A stretch of DNA of 64,000 nucleotides from JBEHWX01 sp048498995 (GCA_048498995.1 JBEHWX010000002.1:55120-119119); one strand, 5' to 3'; positions 25,102 through 34,865 are shown, numbered from the stretch's first letter. Made by a program: numbers and translations. The notes: generated by a model not told the origin, from the sequence alone.

Positions 25102-25187
25102 TACAGGAGGCGGGGGTCGAACCCGCACGGGTTTTGAAGCCCACTGGATTTTGAGTCCAGCGCGTCTGCCAATTCCGCCACTCCTGC
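25102..25187 (-). tRNA. tRNA-Leu (anticodon CAA, reads UUG)
   Basis: 86 nt. GCAGGAG pairs with CTCCTGT, so the first pair is G1-U72 rather than G-C. The anticodon arm CTGGA-CTCAAAA-TCCAG gives CAA. A long variable arm and the T arm GCGGG-TTCGACC-CCCGC complete a class II tRNA. The discriminator is A and CCA is not encoded. Confidence 0.93.
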
Positions 25188-25320
25188 GAGAGCGGGCGCC
25201 ATCTCCGGATCCGGAGCGCGCCCGCGCGACTGCCCGTCGAGGACAGGGGTGCAATGATAGCCGTTCCGCCGGAGCCGTGCAAGAGGCATCACGCATGCTC
25301 GGACCCGGCGCCCGATCCGG

Positions 25321-28300
25321 TCAATGCAGTATCGGAACGCGTATCGATCGCCGCCCGGATCGAGATGTCTCCAACGTGCAGAGATAGCCCCCGCTCGGCA
25401 GCTCGGCATCATCCAGAATCGCTGCGTGGCTCCCGCTACTCAGACTTCCCTCCTCGAGCACGCGCACCATGCGGCCGGTCGGATCGTACAGGACGAGTCT
25501 GACGTAGCCGGGCCGCGTGAGCCGGTAGCCGATCACCCGTCTCCCCGATCCGAACGACGCTCTCTCCATCCATATCGAGTCGGTGGCCTCCTCCGCGATT
25601 CCGCCGGGCACGGCCGCGACGGGCTCAGCCATGGGGGATGATGGCGGCGTGTCGATGAATCCGCCGACGATCTCGATCAGAAAGTCCACGTCGCCGTGAG
25701 CCAGCGTATCGGGATTGGTGATGCCGACCGTATCCTCGAATTGAAGCACGAGCGAATCCGTCCCCGACACGGGAATCGAGCTCCCGTCCAGCTCGGCCAG
25801 CAATGAGGTAACGGGACCGATCGCGGTATGCACCGCCGCCGCAAGCGGGAGCGGTCGACGCTCGTAGGCCCGCGTAGTATCCAGACTGTCGTCACCGTTG
25901 ACCGACGAATGATGGTAGATGCCGAATCCGCAGCGCGCGGTTCCATCGAGTCTCCCGCCCACGGGGTGATCGACAGCGTATAGCTTGACGGCATCGAGGT
26001 CCATCATCCCCGACGGAAGCCCCACGAGCCGGACCACATACCGTCCGTCGCTGAGGGTCGGTCGGACCCGAAGCGGATAGACCGCCGGCATCTTCTGGCC
26101 GGGGAAAGCGAGCATCTCCACCCCGGCGCGGACGGTCCTGTCCGGAACGAATGCTCCCGCGGAGAGCACCTGCACGATCGCCGACGTGCTATCCAGAGGA
26201 GCATACTGCGGATACCACGCATCGCTGGTATCGGAGACGCCGTCGACATCGGTCACCACGCAGCGGATGGAGAAGCGCTGACCGACCGGAACGGGCATGC
26301 CGTCCTGGTAGGTATTCAACAGCCCCAGGCTGCCGGTCGACTGGCCGCTCGCGAGGATGAACGCGGGCTGATGATCCAGAAGCCAGTGAACGGATCCGAT
26401 TTCGATCTGGGTATCGACATGCAGGTGGAGCGGCTCGGCGGGGGTGAGGAAAGCGCCGGCATCGCACCGATCCGGATGGTCGCTCCTGATGGTGATGTTC
26501 CGTTCGGCGACGAACTCGGCTTCGGCCTTCGGGATTGCGAGTCCCGAGGGGTTGGATGCATCTCCCCGGTTGTATGCCACGACAACGTAGCTGTAGCGCT
26601 TGTCCCGCTGGAACGGCCCCGGATCGGTATAGGTGGTGACGTTGGTACCGACGACCGCGATCATCCGGTACGCGGGATCGAGGCGGCCGTCGCGACCATC
26701 CCAGTACCATCCGCTGGGAATCTCCTTGCGATAGATAACGAATCCCGATTCCTGGTTCTCCTGGAGATTGAACGTGTAGACATTGCTGTTCCCGTCTTGA
26801 CCGCGGTCGATCGAGGATGGCTCGGTGTTGTTGTCCCAGACCAGGACCGGACGCTTCGCGGCGTTCGTTCCGATCCTGAGGTTCGTTGCCGTGGCGGGGG
26901 TTTCCGGCCCACCGATCCCCATGAGATAGTCGTGGACCATGTTGATCGACCATCGATGGTAGAGATAGGTGATCGCGTATGACGGGGTGAGGCTCAGGGC
27001 ATTGAGGACCGCATCGCGATAGGCCTCGAGCTGCGTGGAGCCGCGAAGCGCGCCGTTGGAGAGATACCGGTTTTGAATCAGCCTGAACAGCGTGCCGTTG
27101 TCATATCCGAGATCCTCGTTGTCGCCGGTATATCCCGGTCCTCGATTCGGGGTATCGTCGAAGAGACTGTAGAGGAAGCAGGCGGCCACCCCCTCCACCT
27201 TCGACCGATCGCGATCGAGGTGGAACGCGCTCTGCGAATAGTCCAGGAACTGATAGAGAGGGCTGTGTCCTTCCGAGTAGGTATTGAACAGCTCGGCGTG
27301 CTCCGGCTGTTCGATCGCGTACCAGTAGTCGTGCGTCAGCGCGCAGATGAACTCCGCCCACCCCTCGTTCCATGCGAGCCCCGCGCTTGTCTCCTTGGTG
27401 AACCAATGCTGATCGTGATAGCCGGAATAGGGAATCCCTCGCTCGTAATTGAATTCCAGGAAGTGCCCATACTCGTGATAGACGACCTCCGAGAACGGGG
27501 TCAGATTGAAGACGATCCGGGGCACCCCGATATCATATCCGTGACCATCCGAGCCCGGTCCGTGAAAATAGGAGACGGTGATATCGGGATCGTTGATCTT
27601 GAAGTAATACCGGATCTGGTTTGGCGTGAAGCGAAGGCGGGTTTTGGCGAACTGCATCGCCCGATAGAGGTACCGGAGCGCGGGCCCATGGTTGGCGTCG
27701 TAGATAATGTCCACCCCATTCGAGTCGATCCAGCTGTTCCGGTCGATCATGTCGTGGATTGGTACTTTACCTCTCGTCGGGAATGTAACAGCGTACCCCA
27801 GATCCCCGGAGAAGGCGGCATCGTTCACTGTTCCTACCTTGATCCGAACTTCGTCACCCCACTGCCCGGTCGGCTGATTCTCACGGAACTCGTAGTCGAA
27901 GGAGTAGTAGCCATCGATGTCGGTCACATGTGTTTCGCCCGGGCAGTGCGGTGGCCGTACCTCGGCGGATGGCTGGAGCGAATCGTACCAATAGAGCTGC
28001 ACGGAGAGGCCCGGCACACCGCGGATTGAATCACCATAGAAATCCTGATAGGACACCCTACCTCTGACATGCACATGAAACTTCCAGCTTGTATCGACGG
28101 GTGGAACGTTGAGCAGGTGAGCCTCTCGCTCCTTGGCAGGCCCCATGGGAGGTAGCTCGCTCCACCTGCTCAGCCTCGCGGGATCGAGATCGAGACCCGC
28201 GTGAAGCACCGATGCTTTCACGACCTCCGCGTAGATGCTATGGGCCTGGCGGGCCGGACTTCCCGCGCGATCCACCCTACGCTCCCACAGCTCGAGGGAA

Positions 28301-28638
28301 ACGTCGCCGATTCTCTGATAGTCGGAGGTTTCCCAAGGCGCTTCCCACTCGAACGTGACCACGGCGCCGCAATCCACAAGCACGGTACGCGTATCGCCGG
28401 GGGCCTCCTCGCCGCTCGACGCCGGACGGAACGTTACACGCAACTTTCCGGCGCCACGGGCACGGGCGGAATACGTGACGCGCAATCGGTGGCGGACCGA
28501 GTCGACGACCGTGACACGAACGCTCTCCCCCTGGACCGCCGGCCCCGGCAGCGAGCATCGGGTTTGGGCGCTGACGGGGAGGAATGAGCAGATCATCCCC
28601 AGGAGCAATGCGAACGACCATTTCACTGAGCGATGCAT
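25321..28638 (-). CDS. Large secreted zinc metalloprotease-like protein with T9SS-type C-terminus
   Basis: 1105 aa from MHRSVKWSFALLLGMICSFL; an AGGAGG-type ribosome site (AAGGAGGG) precedes this ATG, and the upstream part of the frame is not needed. A signal peptide spans about residues 1-24. The zinc-binding motif HEYGH (H388, E389, H392) is followed by NEGWAEF with E425 and E429, the pattern of gluzincin-type peptidases. Several beta-sandwich segments follow; a fibronectin-III-like one lies near 610-720. The C-terminal 80 residues (GYRLTRPGYVRLVLYDPTGR ...) resemble a T9SS sorting domain. The product is probably exported to the surface. The substrate is unknown. Two lipoprotein genes lie upstream. 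Confidence 0.85.
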   Translation of the reverse strand: MHRSVKWSFALLLGMICSFLPVSAQTRCSLPGPAVQGESVRVTVVDSVRHRLRVTYSARARGAGKLRVTFRPASSGEEAPGDTRTVLVDCGAVVTFEWEAPWETSDYQRIGDVSLELWERRVDRAGSPARQAHSIYAEVVKASVLHAGLDLDPARLSRWSELPPMGPAKEREAHLLNVPPVDTSWKFHVHVRGRVSYQDFYGDSIRGVPGLSVQLYWYDSLQPSAEVRPPHCPGETHVTDIDGYYSFDYEFRENQPTGQWGDEVRIKVGTVNDAAFSGDLGYAVTFPTRGKVPIHDMIDRNSWIDSNGVDIIYDANHGPALRYLYRAMQFAKTRLRFTPNQIRYYFKINDPDITVSYFHGPGSDGHGYDIGVPRIVFNLTPFSEVVYHEYGHFLEFNYERGIPYSGYHDQHWFTKETSAGLAWNEGWAEFICALTHDYWYAIEQPEHAELFNTYSEGHSPLYQFLDYSQSAFHLDRDRSKVEGVAACFLYSLFDDTPNRGPGYTGDNEDLGYDNGTLFRLIQNRYLSNGALRGSTQLEAYRDAVLNALSLTPSYAITYLYHRWSINMVHDYLMGIGGPETPATATNLRIGTNAAKRPVLVWDNNTEPSSIDRGQDGNSNVYTFNLQENQESGFVIYRKEIPSGWYWDGRDGRLDPAYRMIAVVGTNVTTYTDPGPFQRDKRYSYVVVAYNRGDASNPSGLAIPKAEAEFVAERNITIRSDHPDRCDAGAFLTPAEPLHLHVDTQIEIGSVHWLLDHQPAFILASGQSTGSLGLLNTYQDGMPVPVGQRFSIRCVVTDVDGVSDTSDAWYPQYAPLDSTSAIVQVLSAGAFVPDRTVRAGVEMLAFPGQKMPAVYPLRVRPTLSDGRYVVRLVGLPSGMMDLDAVKLYAVDHPVGGRLDGTARCGFGIYHHSSVNGDDSLDTTRAYERRPLPLAAAVHTAIGPVTSLLAELDGSSIPVSGTDSLVLQFEDTVGITNPDTLAHGDVDFLIEIVGGFIDTPPSSPMAEPVAAVPGGIAEEATDSIWMERASFGSGRRVIGYRLTRPGYVRLVLYDPTGRMVRVLEEGSLSSGSHAAILDDAELPSGGYLCTLETSRSGRRSIRVPILH

Positions 28639-28775
28639 GGCGAGCTCCCTCCTTGATGTAGCTGGTGTTGTTTCAGTGGATTTAGGCGGACGGTTCGAGG
28701 CCCCTGGAACCGGGAGGAATGCATGGTGGAGATCCCCCGGCCTTCCGCGAACTGCGACCAAGGCAGAATGGAATA

Positions 28776-29333
28776 TCATCGTCGGGTGATATACCCTCTG
28801 GGTCCGGTCGCCTGGCTCGCAATCTCATATTCATTGAAATGCGCCTTCACCTCCCTGGAATACGCTCCGTAGAACGCCCCCTTCTCGGGAAGAAAGACCG
28901 AGTCGATGACAACATGCGTATCGAACAGGTAGGTAACACTCCCCCAGGTCAGCAGCCGAACCTTCCACTCTTGAACAGTAGCTTCTCCCTCGCCGAACTC
29001 CTTCGGGAAGGAGACGGATCTCCACGTATCCTTCGGTCGGATTAGCGTATCGACAACCGGCGAATCCATGCACCATTTCGACGGCACTAGATCTCCCGCT
29101 CCAAGTAACTCAACATGCCCCTTGGAGCGTAGAATCGGCTTATAGGTACAGGTGATGGTGACCTGCTCGTCGCCAAGTACCGTGTCCTTGCCGACATGCA
29201 ATGTGATATCCGTCTGCCTGATCAACTGAACAGGGCCTGGTATCCCTCCGTCCTGCACCGGAGTATCCTTGCACCCGGCCAGCAGCAGTGCCACGGCCAA
29301 CCCCAGACCTATTGCTCGCGCACTGTTTTTCAT
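28776..29333 (-). CDS. Lipoprotein, first copy of a tandem pair
   Basis: 185 aa from MKNSARAIGLGLAVALLLAG. The lipobox LLAGC places the lipidated cysteine at residue 21. The mature protein starts KDTPVQDGGIPGPVQ and is nearly the same as the gene at 29428-29976 along its whole length, with differences mainly in a short insert (LLTWGSVTYLFDTH versus LLSRTTYSFDTH). It is likely an envelope protein. No family is recognised. The frame start at 29378 is rejected because the signal peptide begins at 29333. Confidence 0.8.
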   Translation of the reverse strand: MKNSARAIGLGLAVALLLAGCKDTPVQDGGIPGPVQLIRQTDITLHVGKDTVLGDEQVTITCTYKPILRSKGHVELLGAGDLVPSKWCMDSPVVDTLIRPKDTWRSVSFPKEFGEGEATVQEWKVRLLTWGSVTYLFDTHVVIDSVFLPEKGAFYGAYSREVKAHFNEYEIASQATGPRGYITRR

Positions 29334-29427
29334 GAGAAGCTCCGTTGTGAGGTATTCACTTGTACCACTCGATGACAAATATTCCCGCTGTCCGTGCCAC
29401 GCGTATCATGGGCATCGCGAACCACTA

Positions 29428-29976
29428 TCAGCGTTGTGTGATATATCCCGTGGGCCCCGTCGCCTGACTTGCAATCTCATATTCGTTGAAATGCGCCTTC
29501 ACTTCCCTGGAGTAAGCCCCGTAGAATGCCCCCTTCTCAGGAAGAATGACCGAGTCGATGACCACATGCGTATCGAAGGAATACGTTGTCCGCGAAAGCA
29601 GCCGGACCTTCCATTCCTGGACTGTCGTCTCTCCCATCTCGAACTCCTTGGGGAAGGAGACAGATCGCCACGTATCCTTCGGACGTACGAGTGTATCGAC
29701 GACCGGCGAATCGATACACCATTTTGATGGCACCAGATATCCTGCTCCAAGTAACTCCACATGCCCCTTTGAGCGTAGAATCGGCTTATAGGTGCAGGTG
29801 ATGGTGACCTGCTCGTCTCCAAGTACCGTGTCCTTGCCGACATGGAGCGTGATATCCGTCTGCCTGATCAACTGAACCGGGCCTGGAATCTCTCCGTCCT
29901 GAACCGGAGTATCCTTGCACCCGGCCACGAGCAGCGCCATCGTCAGCCCCGTTCCCAATGCTCGCGCACTCTTCAT
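29428..29976 (-). CDS. Lipoprotein, second copy of a tandem pair
   Basis: 182 aa beginning MKSARALGTGLTMALLVAGC, with the lipobox LVAGC. It is a close paralogue of the gene at 28776-29333, about 640 nt away in the same orientation, and nucleotide identity is high along the whole gene, so the duplication is fairly recent. The shared core holds RQTDITLHVGKDTVLGDEQV and PSKWC.DSPVVDTL. Function is unknown. A minus-strand terminator for gyrA lies upstream. Confidence 0.8.
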   Translation of the reverse strand: MKSARALGTGLTMALLVAGCKDTPVQDGEIPGPVQLIRQTDITLHVGKDTVLGDEQVTITCTYKPILRSKGHVELLGAGYLVPSKWCIDSPVVDTLVRPKDTWRSVSFPKEFEMGETTVQEWKVRLLSRTTYSFDTHVVIDSVILPEKGAFYGAYSREVKAHFNEYEIASQATGPTGYITQR

Positions 29977-30089
29977 CCGATTAGGCTCCGTGTTGAGTAT
30001 CTCCTTGTACCTTTTTCAGCAGACAGTTGGTGAGCGGCAATGTAACGGAACTCATCTCCTCGGACAACGGCGCGCGCATATCTCCTAGG

Positions 30090-30132
30090 AAAAAAAAAGC
30101 GCCCGGAGAGGCATCCTGCCTCTCCGGGCGCT
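30090..30132 (-). terminator. Intrinsic terminator of gyrA
   Basis: AGCGCCCGGAGAGGCA (30098-30113) pairs with TGCCTCTCCGGGCGCT (30117-30132), with a 3-nt loop. On the minus strand nine T residues follow (complement of A 30098-30090). It lies about 57 nt past the gyrA stop. Confidence 0.95.
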
Positions 30133-30188
30133 CGTCGTGTCTCGGCCGCCGGAGCTCGTCCGGCGGCATGTCTCATCGCTCGGCGGCC

Positions 30189-32714
30189 TTACTCGGCGCC
30201 GTCGGTGCCAGGCTCGGAAAGTCCGTCGGCCAGGCCATCGACCGCTCCGTCAACGGCGCCATCGACCGCTCCTTCACCATCCGACTCACCGGTGCTCGGC
30301 ACGATCGCCACGCCGATGATCTTGTCGCCATCGTTCAGGCGGATCAGGCGGACTCCCTGCGTGTTCCGTCCGAGGACCCGGATCTCCGCCACGTGCTGGC
30401 GGATCACCCTCCCCCGCTCGGTCATCACCACGATGTCGTCGCCATCGGCAACTTCCTTCAGCGCGATCACGTTGCCGGTCTTCTCGGTGACGTTCATCGA
30501 GATGACCCCCTTGCCGCCGCGATGCACCAGGCGGAAGTCGCCGACCAGGCTCCGCTTGCCGTAGCCGTCCTCGCTCACCACCAGGATGTTCGAGTCCGAG
30601 CGCTTCACCGCGACCATGCTGATCACGCGATCCTCCTTGCCGAGGGTGACGCCGCGGACACCGGCCGCGGTGCGTCCCATGTCGCGGACGTCGGACTCGC
30701 GGAAGTGGACGGCCATCCCCTTGTAGGTGCCGATCACGATGTCGTGCTGGCCGTCGGTCAGACGGGTCTCGACCAGGCGATCCCCCTTGCTCAGGTTGAT
30801 CGCGATGATCCCGTTGGAGCGGATGTTGGCGAACTCGCTCAGCGGGGTCTTCTTCACCACGCCCTGCTCGGTGACCATGAAGATCGACTCGGCCGCGGTG
30901 AAGTCCTTCACCGCCAGGATCGCCGTGATGTTCTCGTCCTTGTCCTTCGGCAGAAGGTTGGCCAGCGAGCGTCCCTTGGCGGCGCGTCCGGCCTCCGGGA
31001 TCTCGTAGACCTTCAGACGGAAGCAGCGTCCGCGATCGGTGAAGAACACCATGTAATGGTGCGTGGAGCCGACGAAGATGTGCTCGATGAAGTCATCCTC
31101 GCGCGTCTGCATGCCGGTGACTCCCTTGCCACCGCGACCCTGACGACGGTAACCGGAGACCGGGAAGCGCTTGATGAAGCCATCGTGCGAGATCGTGACG
31201 ACAACATCCTCCTGCGCGATCAGCTCCTCGATCGTGAAGTCCTTGTAGTCGTAGATGATCTCGGTGCGGCGCTCATCGGCGTACTTGTTCCGGATCTCGA
31301 TGAGCTCCTCGCGGATGAGCTGAAGCTGAAGGTCCTTCGAGCCGAGAATGGCGCGCAGGCGCTCGATCAGCTTCAGGGTCTCGCGGTATTCGTCCTGAAT
31401 CTTCTGGCGCTCCAGGCCGGTGAGGCGCTGCAGGCGCATGTCGAGGATCGCCTTGGCCTGAATCTCCGACAGTCCGAAGCGCTTCATCAGGTTGACTCGG
31501 GCGCTCTCGGCGTCGCGCGACTTCTTGATCACCTCGATCACCTCGTCGATGTTGTCGAGGGCGATCAGGTACCCTTCCAGGATATGGGCGCGGCGCTCGG
31601 CGGCCTCCAGATCGTACTGGGTGCGGCGGACCACCACTTCGTTCCGGTGCTCGAGGAAATGCTCCATCATCTCCTTGAGCGTCAGCACGCGCGGCTTCCC
31701 TTCCACCAGCGCCAGCATGATGACGCCGAAGGTCTGCTGCAGCTGCGTGTGCTTGTAGAGGTTGTTCATCACAACCTCCGGCGTGGCGTCCCGCTTGAGC
31801 TCGATCACCACGCGGACGCCGTCACGGTCTGACTCGTCGCGGATGTTGGAGATATCCTCGAGCTTCTTGTCGCGCACCAGCTCGGCGACCTTCTCGATGA
31901 GGGAGGCCTTGTTGACCTGGTAGGGGAACTCGTTGATGACCAGCTGTTCCTTGCCGCTCTTGAGGGTCTCGGTGCTGACGCGGGCGCGCATCACCACGCG
32001 GCCACGGCCGGTGCGGTAGGCCTCGGCCACGCCGTCGTAGCCGTAGATGATGCCGCCGGTCGGGAAGTCCGGAGCCTTGACGAACTTCATCAGCTGATCG
32101 ACCGTCAGGTCCGGCTTCTTGGTCAGCGCGATCAGGCCGTCGACCACCTCGCCGAGGTTGTGCGGCGGGATGTTCGTGGCCATGCCGACGGCGATGCCGG
32201 CCGAGCCGTTGACCAGAAGCTGCGGGAAGGCCGACGGGAGCACCGACGGCTGCTGGAGGGAGTCGTCGAAGTTCGGGACGAAGTCGACGGTGTTCTTCTC
32301 GATATCCCGGAGCATCTCCATCGCCAGCGGGGTCAGGCGCGCCTCGGTGTAGCGCATCGCCGCGGGGGGATCGCCGTCCATCGACCCGAAGTTCCCCTGG
32401 CCGTCGACCAGCGGATGACGCATCGAGAAATCCTGCGCCAGGCGGACCAGCGTGTCGTAGATAGCCGAGTCGCCGTGCGGATGGTATTTACCCATCGTTT
32501 CGCCGACGATACGGGCGGACTTCTTGTAGGGCCGGTTCGGCGCCAGGCCCAGCTCCGACATGGAGTAGAGCACGCGGCGATGCACCGGCTTCAACCCGTC
32601 ACGCACGTCCGGCAGCGCTCGCGACACGATGACCGACATCGAGTAGTCCAGATACGACGAGCGCATCTCCTCCTCGAGCGTCACCGGCACGAGTCGTTCG
32701 GATGTTGTTGCCAT
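30189..32714 (-). CDS. gyrA: DNA gyrase subunit A
   Basis: 841 aa. The catalytic tyrosine is Y122 in AAMRYTEARL. The quinolone-resistance region HPHGDSAIYDT keeps S83 and D87 with E. coli numbering, the sensitive form. YRRQGRGGKGVTGM is the GyrA-box region in the C-terminal beta-pinwheel, so this is gyrase rather than topoisomerase IV. The last 35 residues contain a short repeat (GAVDGAVDGAVDG) in an acidic tail. The enzyme introduces negative supercoils as an A2B2 complex; gyrB is not in the window. A candidate promoter with a palindrome between its boxes lies about 285 nt upstream, and a strong terminator ends the gene. Confidence 0.97.
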   Translation of the reverse strand: MATTSERLVPVTLEEEMRSSYLDYSMSVIVSRALPDVRDGLKPVHRRVLYSMSELGLAPNRPYKKSARIVGETMGKYHPHGDSAIYDTLVRLAQDFSMRHPLVDGQGNFGSMDGDPPAAMRYTEARLTPLAMEMLRDIEKNTVDFVPNFDDSLQQPSVLPSAFPQLLVNGSAGIAVGMATNIPPHNLGEVVDGLIALTKKPDLTVDQLMKFVKAPDFPTGGIIYGYDGVAEAYRTGRGRVVMRARVSTETLKSGKEQLVINEFPYQVNKASLIEKVAELVRDKKLEDISNIRDESDRDGVRVVIELKRDATPEVVMNNLYKHTQLQQTFGVIMLALVEGKPRVLTLKEMMEHFLEHRNEVVVRRTQYDLEAAERRAHILEGYLIALDNIDEVIEVIKKSRDAESARVNLMKRFGLSEIQAKAILDMRLQRLTGLERQKIQDEYRETLKLIERLRAILGSKDLQLQLIREELIEIRNKYADERRTEIIYDYKDFTIEELIAQEDVVVTISHDGFIKRFPVSGYRRQGRGGKGVTGMQTREDDFIEHIFVGSTHHYMVFFTDRGRCFRLKVYEIPEAGRAAKGRSLANLLPKDKDENITAILAVKDFTAAESIFMVTEQGVVKKTPLSEFANIRSNGIIAINLSKGDRLVETRLTDGQHDIVIGTYKGMAVHFRESDVRDMGRTAAGVRGVTLGKEDRVISMVAVKRSDSNILVVSEDGYGKRSLVGDFRLVHRGGKGVISMNVTEKTGNVIALKEVADGDDIVVMTERGRVIRQHVAEIRVLGRNTQGVRLIRLNDGDKIIGVAIVPSTGESDGEGAVDGAVDGAVDGLADGLSEPGTDGAE

Positions 32715-33269
32715 GTATGATCTATCCTTCGCTTGTGATGTTCAGTCGGAGCCCGCCCCCGCCTTCGCGGCGCGACCTCCGATCGAGCATACAATAGACG
32801 ATCTGGAGGCGCCGGTCAGGCAGCAGCCGCGGTAACGAAACGTACGGCCGGAAGGCCGCTCCGGCGACTGAATCGGCGATTCCGGGCCGGATTACGGCTC
32901 CATCCCCGCCCGCGCCGGCCCGGGCGGCCGGGCGCGCTCCATGGGCTCGCCAGGCGGCGGACTCATGGAAGCCCGGAAGATAACGGATTTCCCGCCCCCC
33001 TCAAATTATACCCCCATGAATGGGGTAAAACCAACATTTCGAAATATAACTCCAGACCGTCACTTTTCAAATTGAGCGCATTTAGGCTTGACACATCCGA
33101 TTACAACTCCAAATTCGGCTCAAAATGAAAAGATCGCTCGATTGGCACGGTCCGTGATATATCTCATACAGAGTCCAATGATGACCGGTCCCAGCGGCCG
33201 GATCCAGAACAGAAGAACAGGTCCAGATACAGAATGCACAGCGGTGCACAGACGAGTGAAGGTGGAATC
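32715..33269. other. Divergent region between gyrA and the first ankyrin gene
   Basis: No gene is supported. The part 32990-33130 is strikingly AT-rich compared with its surroundings, as expected for promoters, and holds the gyrA promoter candidate. A TTGACA at about 33088 on the plus strand has no good -10 partner. Confidence 0.6.
33005..33034 (-). promoter_or_regulatory. Candidate gyrA promoter with internal palindrome
   Basis: On the minus strand TTGGTT (complement of 33029-33034) and TATAAT (33005-33010) are 18 nt apart. Between and over them is a near-perfect dyad, TACCCC..AT..ATGGGGTA (33009-33027), well placed to act as an operator. Transcription would start near 32998, giving a leader of about 285 nt. 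Confidence 0.5.
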
Positions 33270-33926
33270 ATGAAGGGAAGGAATGTGTACGGAAGGATGA
33301 TGGCGATCTGCCTCACGCTTGCTCTCTCGCTCACGGCCCCGATGTCGGCCAACGGCCTGCACGACGCGGTCAACAGCGGTGATATGATGGAGGTCCGCGC
33401 GGCGCTCATGAGCGATGCCGCGCTGGCCAACAGCAAGGACGATAACGGGCTTGCCCCGCTTCACTACGCGGCGATCAACGACCAGGTGGAAGTTGCACGC
33501 CTTTTGCTCGCTAATAATGCGACCGTCAACGCCGGCGACATGTACGGTCAGACGCCGCTGCACAAGGCGGCCAGCTTCGGCAGCCGCGAGGTTGCCGAGC
33601 TCCTGCTCGGCAACGGCGCCAGCGTCGACCAGGTCGATGAAAGCGGCATGACCCCGCTCCATGTCGCCGCCCTGAAGGGACATGCCGACGTGGCGCTCCT
33701 GCTCCTGCACGACGGCGCCAAGGTCAACGCCCGCGACGAGGGTGGTCAGACTCCGCTCCACAAGGCGGCCAGCTTCGGCAACGTCGAGCTGGTGAAGATG
33801 CTGATCGCCGCCGGAGCCAACATCAACGCCCAGGATGGCGTCGAGGTCACTCCGCTCGATCTGGCGCTCAACAACGGCAACGCGGAGATCGCGACCCTGC
33901 TCCAGCAGGCCGGCGCGCTCCAGTAA
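33270..33926 (+). CDS. Exported ankyrin-repeat protein, first of three
   Basis: 218 aa from MKGRNVYGRMMAICLTLALS; AAGGTGG precedes this ATG. A signal peptide (to about residue 28, PMSANG) is followed by about six ankyrin repeats with the canonical G.TPLH.AA..G...V..LL..GA pattern (for example GQTPLHKAASFGSREVAELL). Ankyrin repeats bind partner proteins, here apparently outside the cytoplasm. It is a paralogue of 34203-34865 and more distantly of 36350-37096. It ends 14 nt before a small hairpin (33941-33973). Confidence 0.9.
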   Translation: MKGRNVYGRMMAICLTLALSLTAPMSANGLHDAVNSGDMMEVRAALMSDAALANSKDDNGLAPLHYAAINDQVEVARLLLANNATVNAGDMYGQTPLHKAASFGSREVAELLLGNGASVDQVDESGMTPLHVAALKGHADVALLLLHDGAKVNARDEGGQTPLHKAASFGNVELVKMLIAAGANINAQDGVEVTPLDLALNNGNAEIATLLQQAGALQ

Positions 33927-33940
33927 GATCGATCTCCACG

Positions 33941-33973
33941 GGCATCCGATGCGCCCCCGGAGCGTCGGATGCC
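33941..33973 (+). terminator. Possible terminator hairpin
   Basis: GGCATCCGA (33941-33949) pairs with TCGGATGCC (33965-33973). It has a long loop and no T-tract, so it is a weak candidate. Confidence 0.3.
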
Positions 33974-34202
33974 GATCCCGGAATCGCGCGAGATCCGGAC
34001 AAGCTCCGGAGTCGCGTGGCGATCGAGCCTCCCCCAAGCAACAGTTGCATCCCCGGACCGCCCGGCAGAAGCGGAACGAGGATCCCGCGCCGAAGCCGAC
34101 CGACAATGCTCCCCGCGGCACGAGCCGCCCCGGAGATTACCGATCGGCCTCACGCCGAACCGATGAAACAGAACTGAACTTTCGACTAGAGGGAAACGGG
34201 CA

Positions 34203-34865
34203 ATGAATTCAACGAACATTCTACGCCGCGGCGGACTCGGAGCCTCGCTCCTCGCCCTGCTGCTTGTCGTGACGGCCGTCGGCAAGGCCGACGTGATCCA
34301 CGACGCGATCAACAACGGTGACGTGGCCGCCGTCAAGGAGCTGGTCAAGAAGGATAAGCAGCTCGTCAAGTCGCGCGACAAGGACGGGCTGACGCCTCTG
34401 CACTACGCCGCGCTCAACGGCGACAACGAGATGGCCCGGCTGCTGCTGGCCAACAAGGCTTCGATGTACGATGCCGACAACAGCGGCCAGACGGCGCTCC
34501 ACAAGGCGGCCGCCTTCGGCAGCTACGACGTAGCGCTGACGCTGCTGGCCCGCCGCGCCAAGGTGGATGTCAAGGACAAGACCGGCGAGACGCCGCTCCA
34601 CCTTGCCGCCCGGAACGGCTTCGAGGAGATCTGCACGGCCCTGCTGAAGAAGAAGGCCAACATCAACATGCGGGACGACGGCGGTCAGACCCCGCTGCAC
34701 AAGGCGGCCGCCTACGGCCAGATCGGCGCCGTCGAGGTGCTGCTCCGGAACCACGCGAACGTGAATATCAAGGACGATACCGGCGCAACGCCGCTCGAGC
34801 TGGCCCGGCTGAACAACCAGGAGCAGATCGTCGAGCTGCTGAAGAAGTTCGGCGCCAAGGAGTGA
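34203..34865 (+). CDS. Exported ankyrin-repeat protein, second of three
   Basis: 220 aa. The N-terminus MNSTNILRRGGLGASLLALL is a signal peptide, cleaved near residue 29 (VGKAD). About six ankyrin repeats follow, with the best (GQTPLHKAAAYGQIGAVEVL) nearly identical to one in the first protein. Lysines replace many acidic residues, so the surface charge differs from its paralogue. It presumably acts in the periplasm or at the surface. No partner is known. Confidence 0.9.
   Translation: MNSTNILRRGGLGASLLALLLVVTAVGKADVIHDAINNGDVAAVKELVKKDKQLVKSRDKDGLTPLHYAALNGDNEMARLLLANKASMYDADNSGQTALHKAAAFGSYDVALTLLARRAKVDVKDKTGETPLHLAARNGFEEICTALLKKKANINMRDDGGQTPLHKAAAYGQIGAVEVLLRNHANVNIKDDTGATPLELARLNNQEQIVELLKKFGAKE

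Noticed and set aside
30027..31832. Long plus-strand open frame opposite gyrA
   Set aside because: It is the complement frame of a high-GC gene; gyrA is certain on the other strand. The same holds for long frames opposite glyQS, thiC, the Lon-like gene and the secreted-protein genes.
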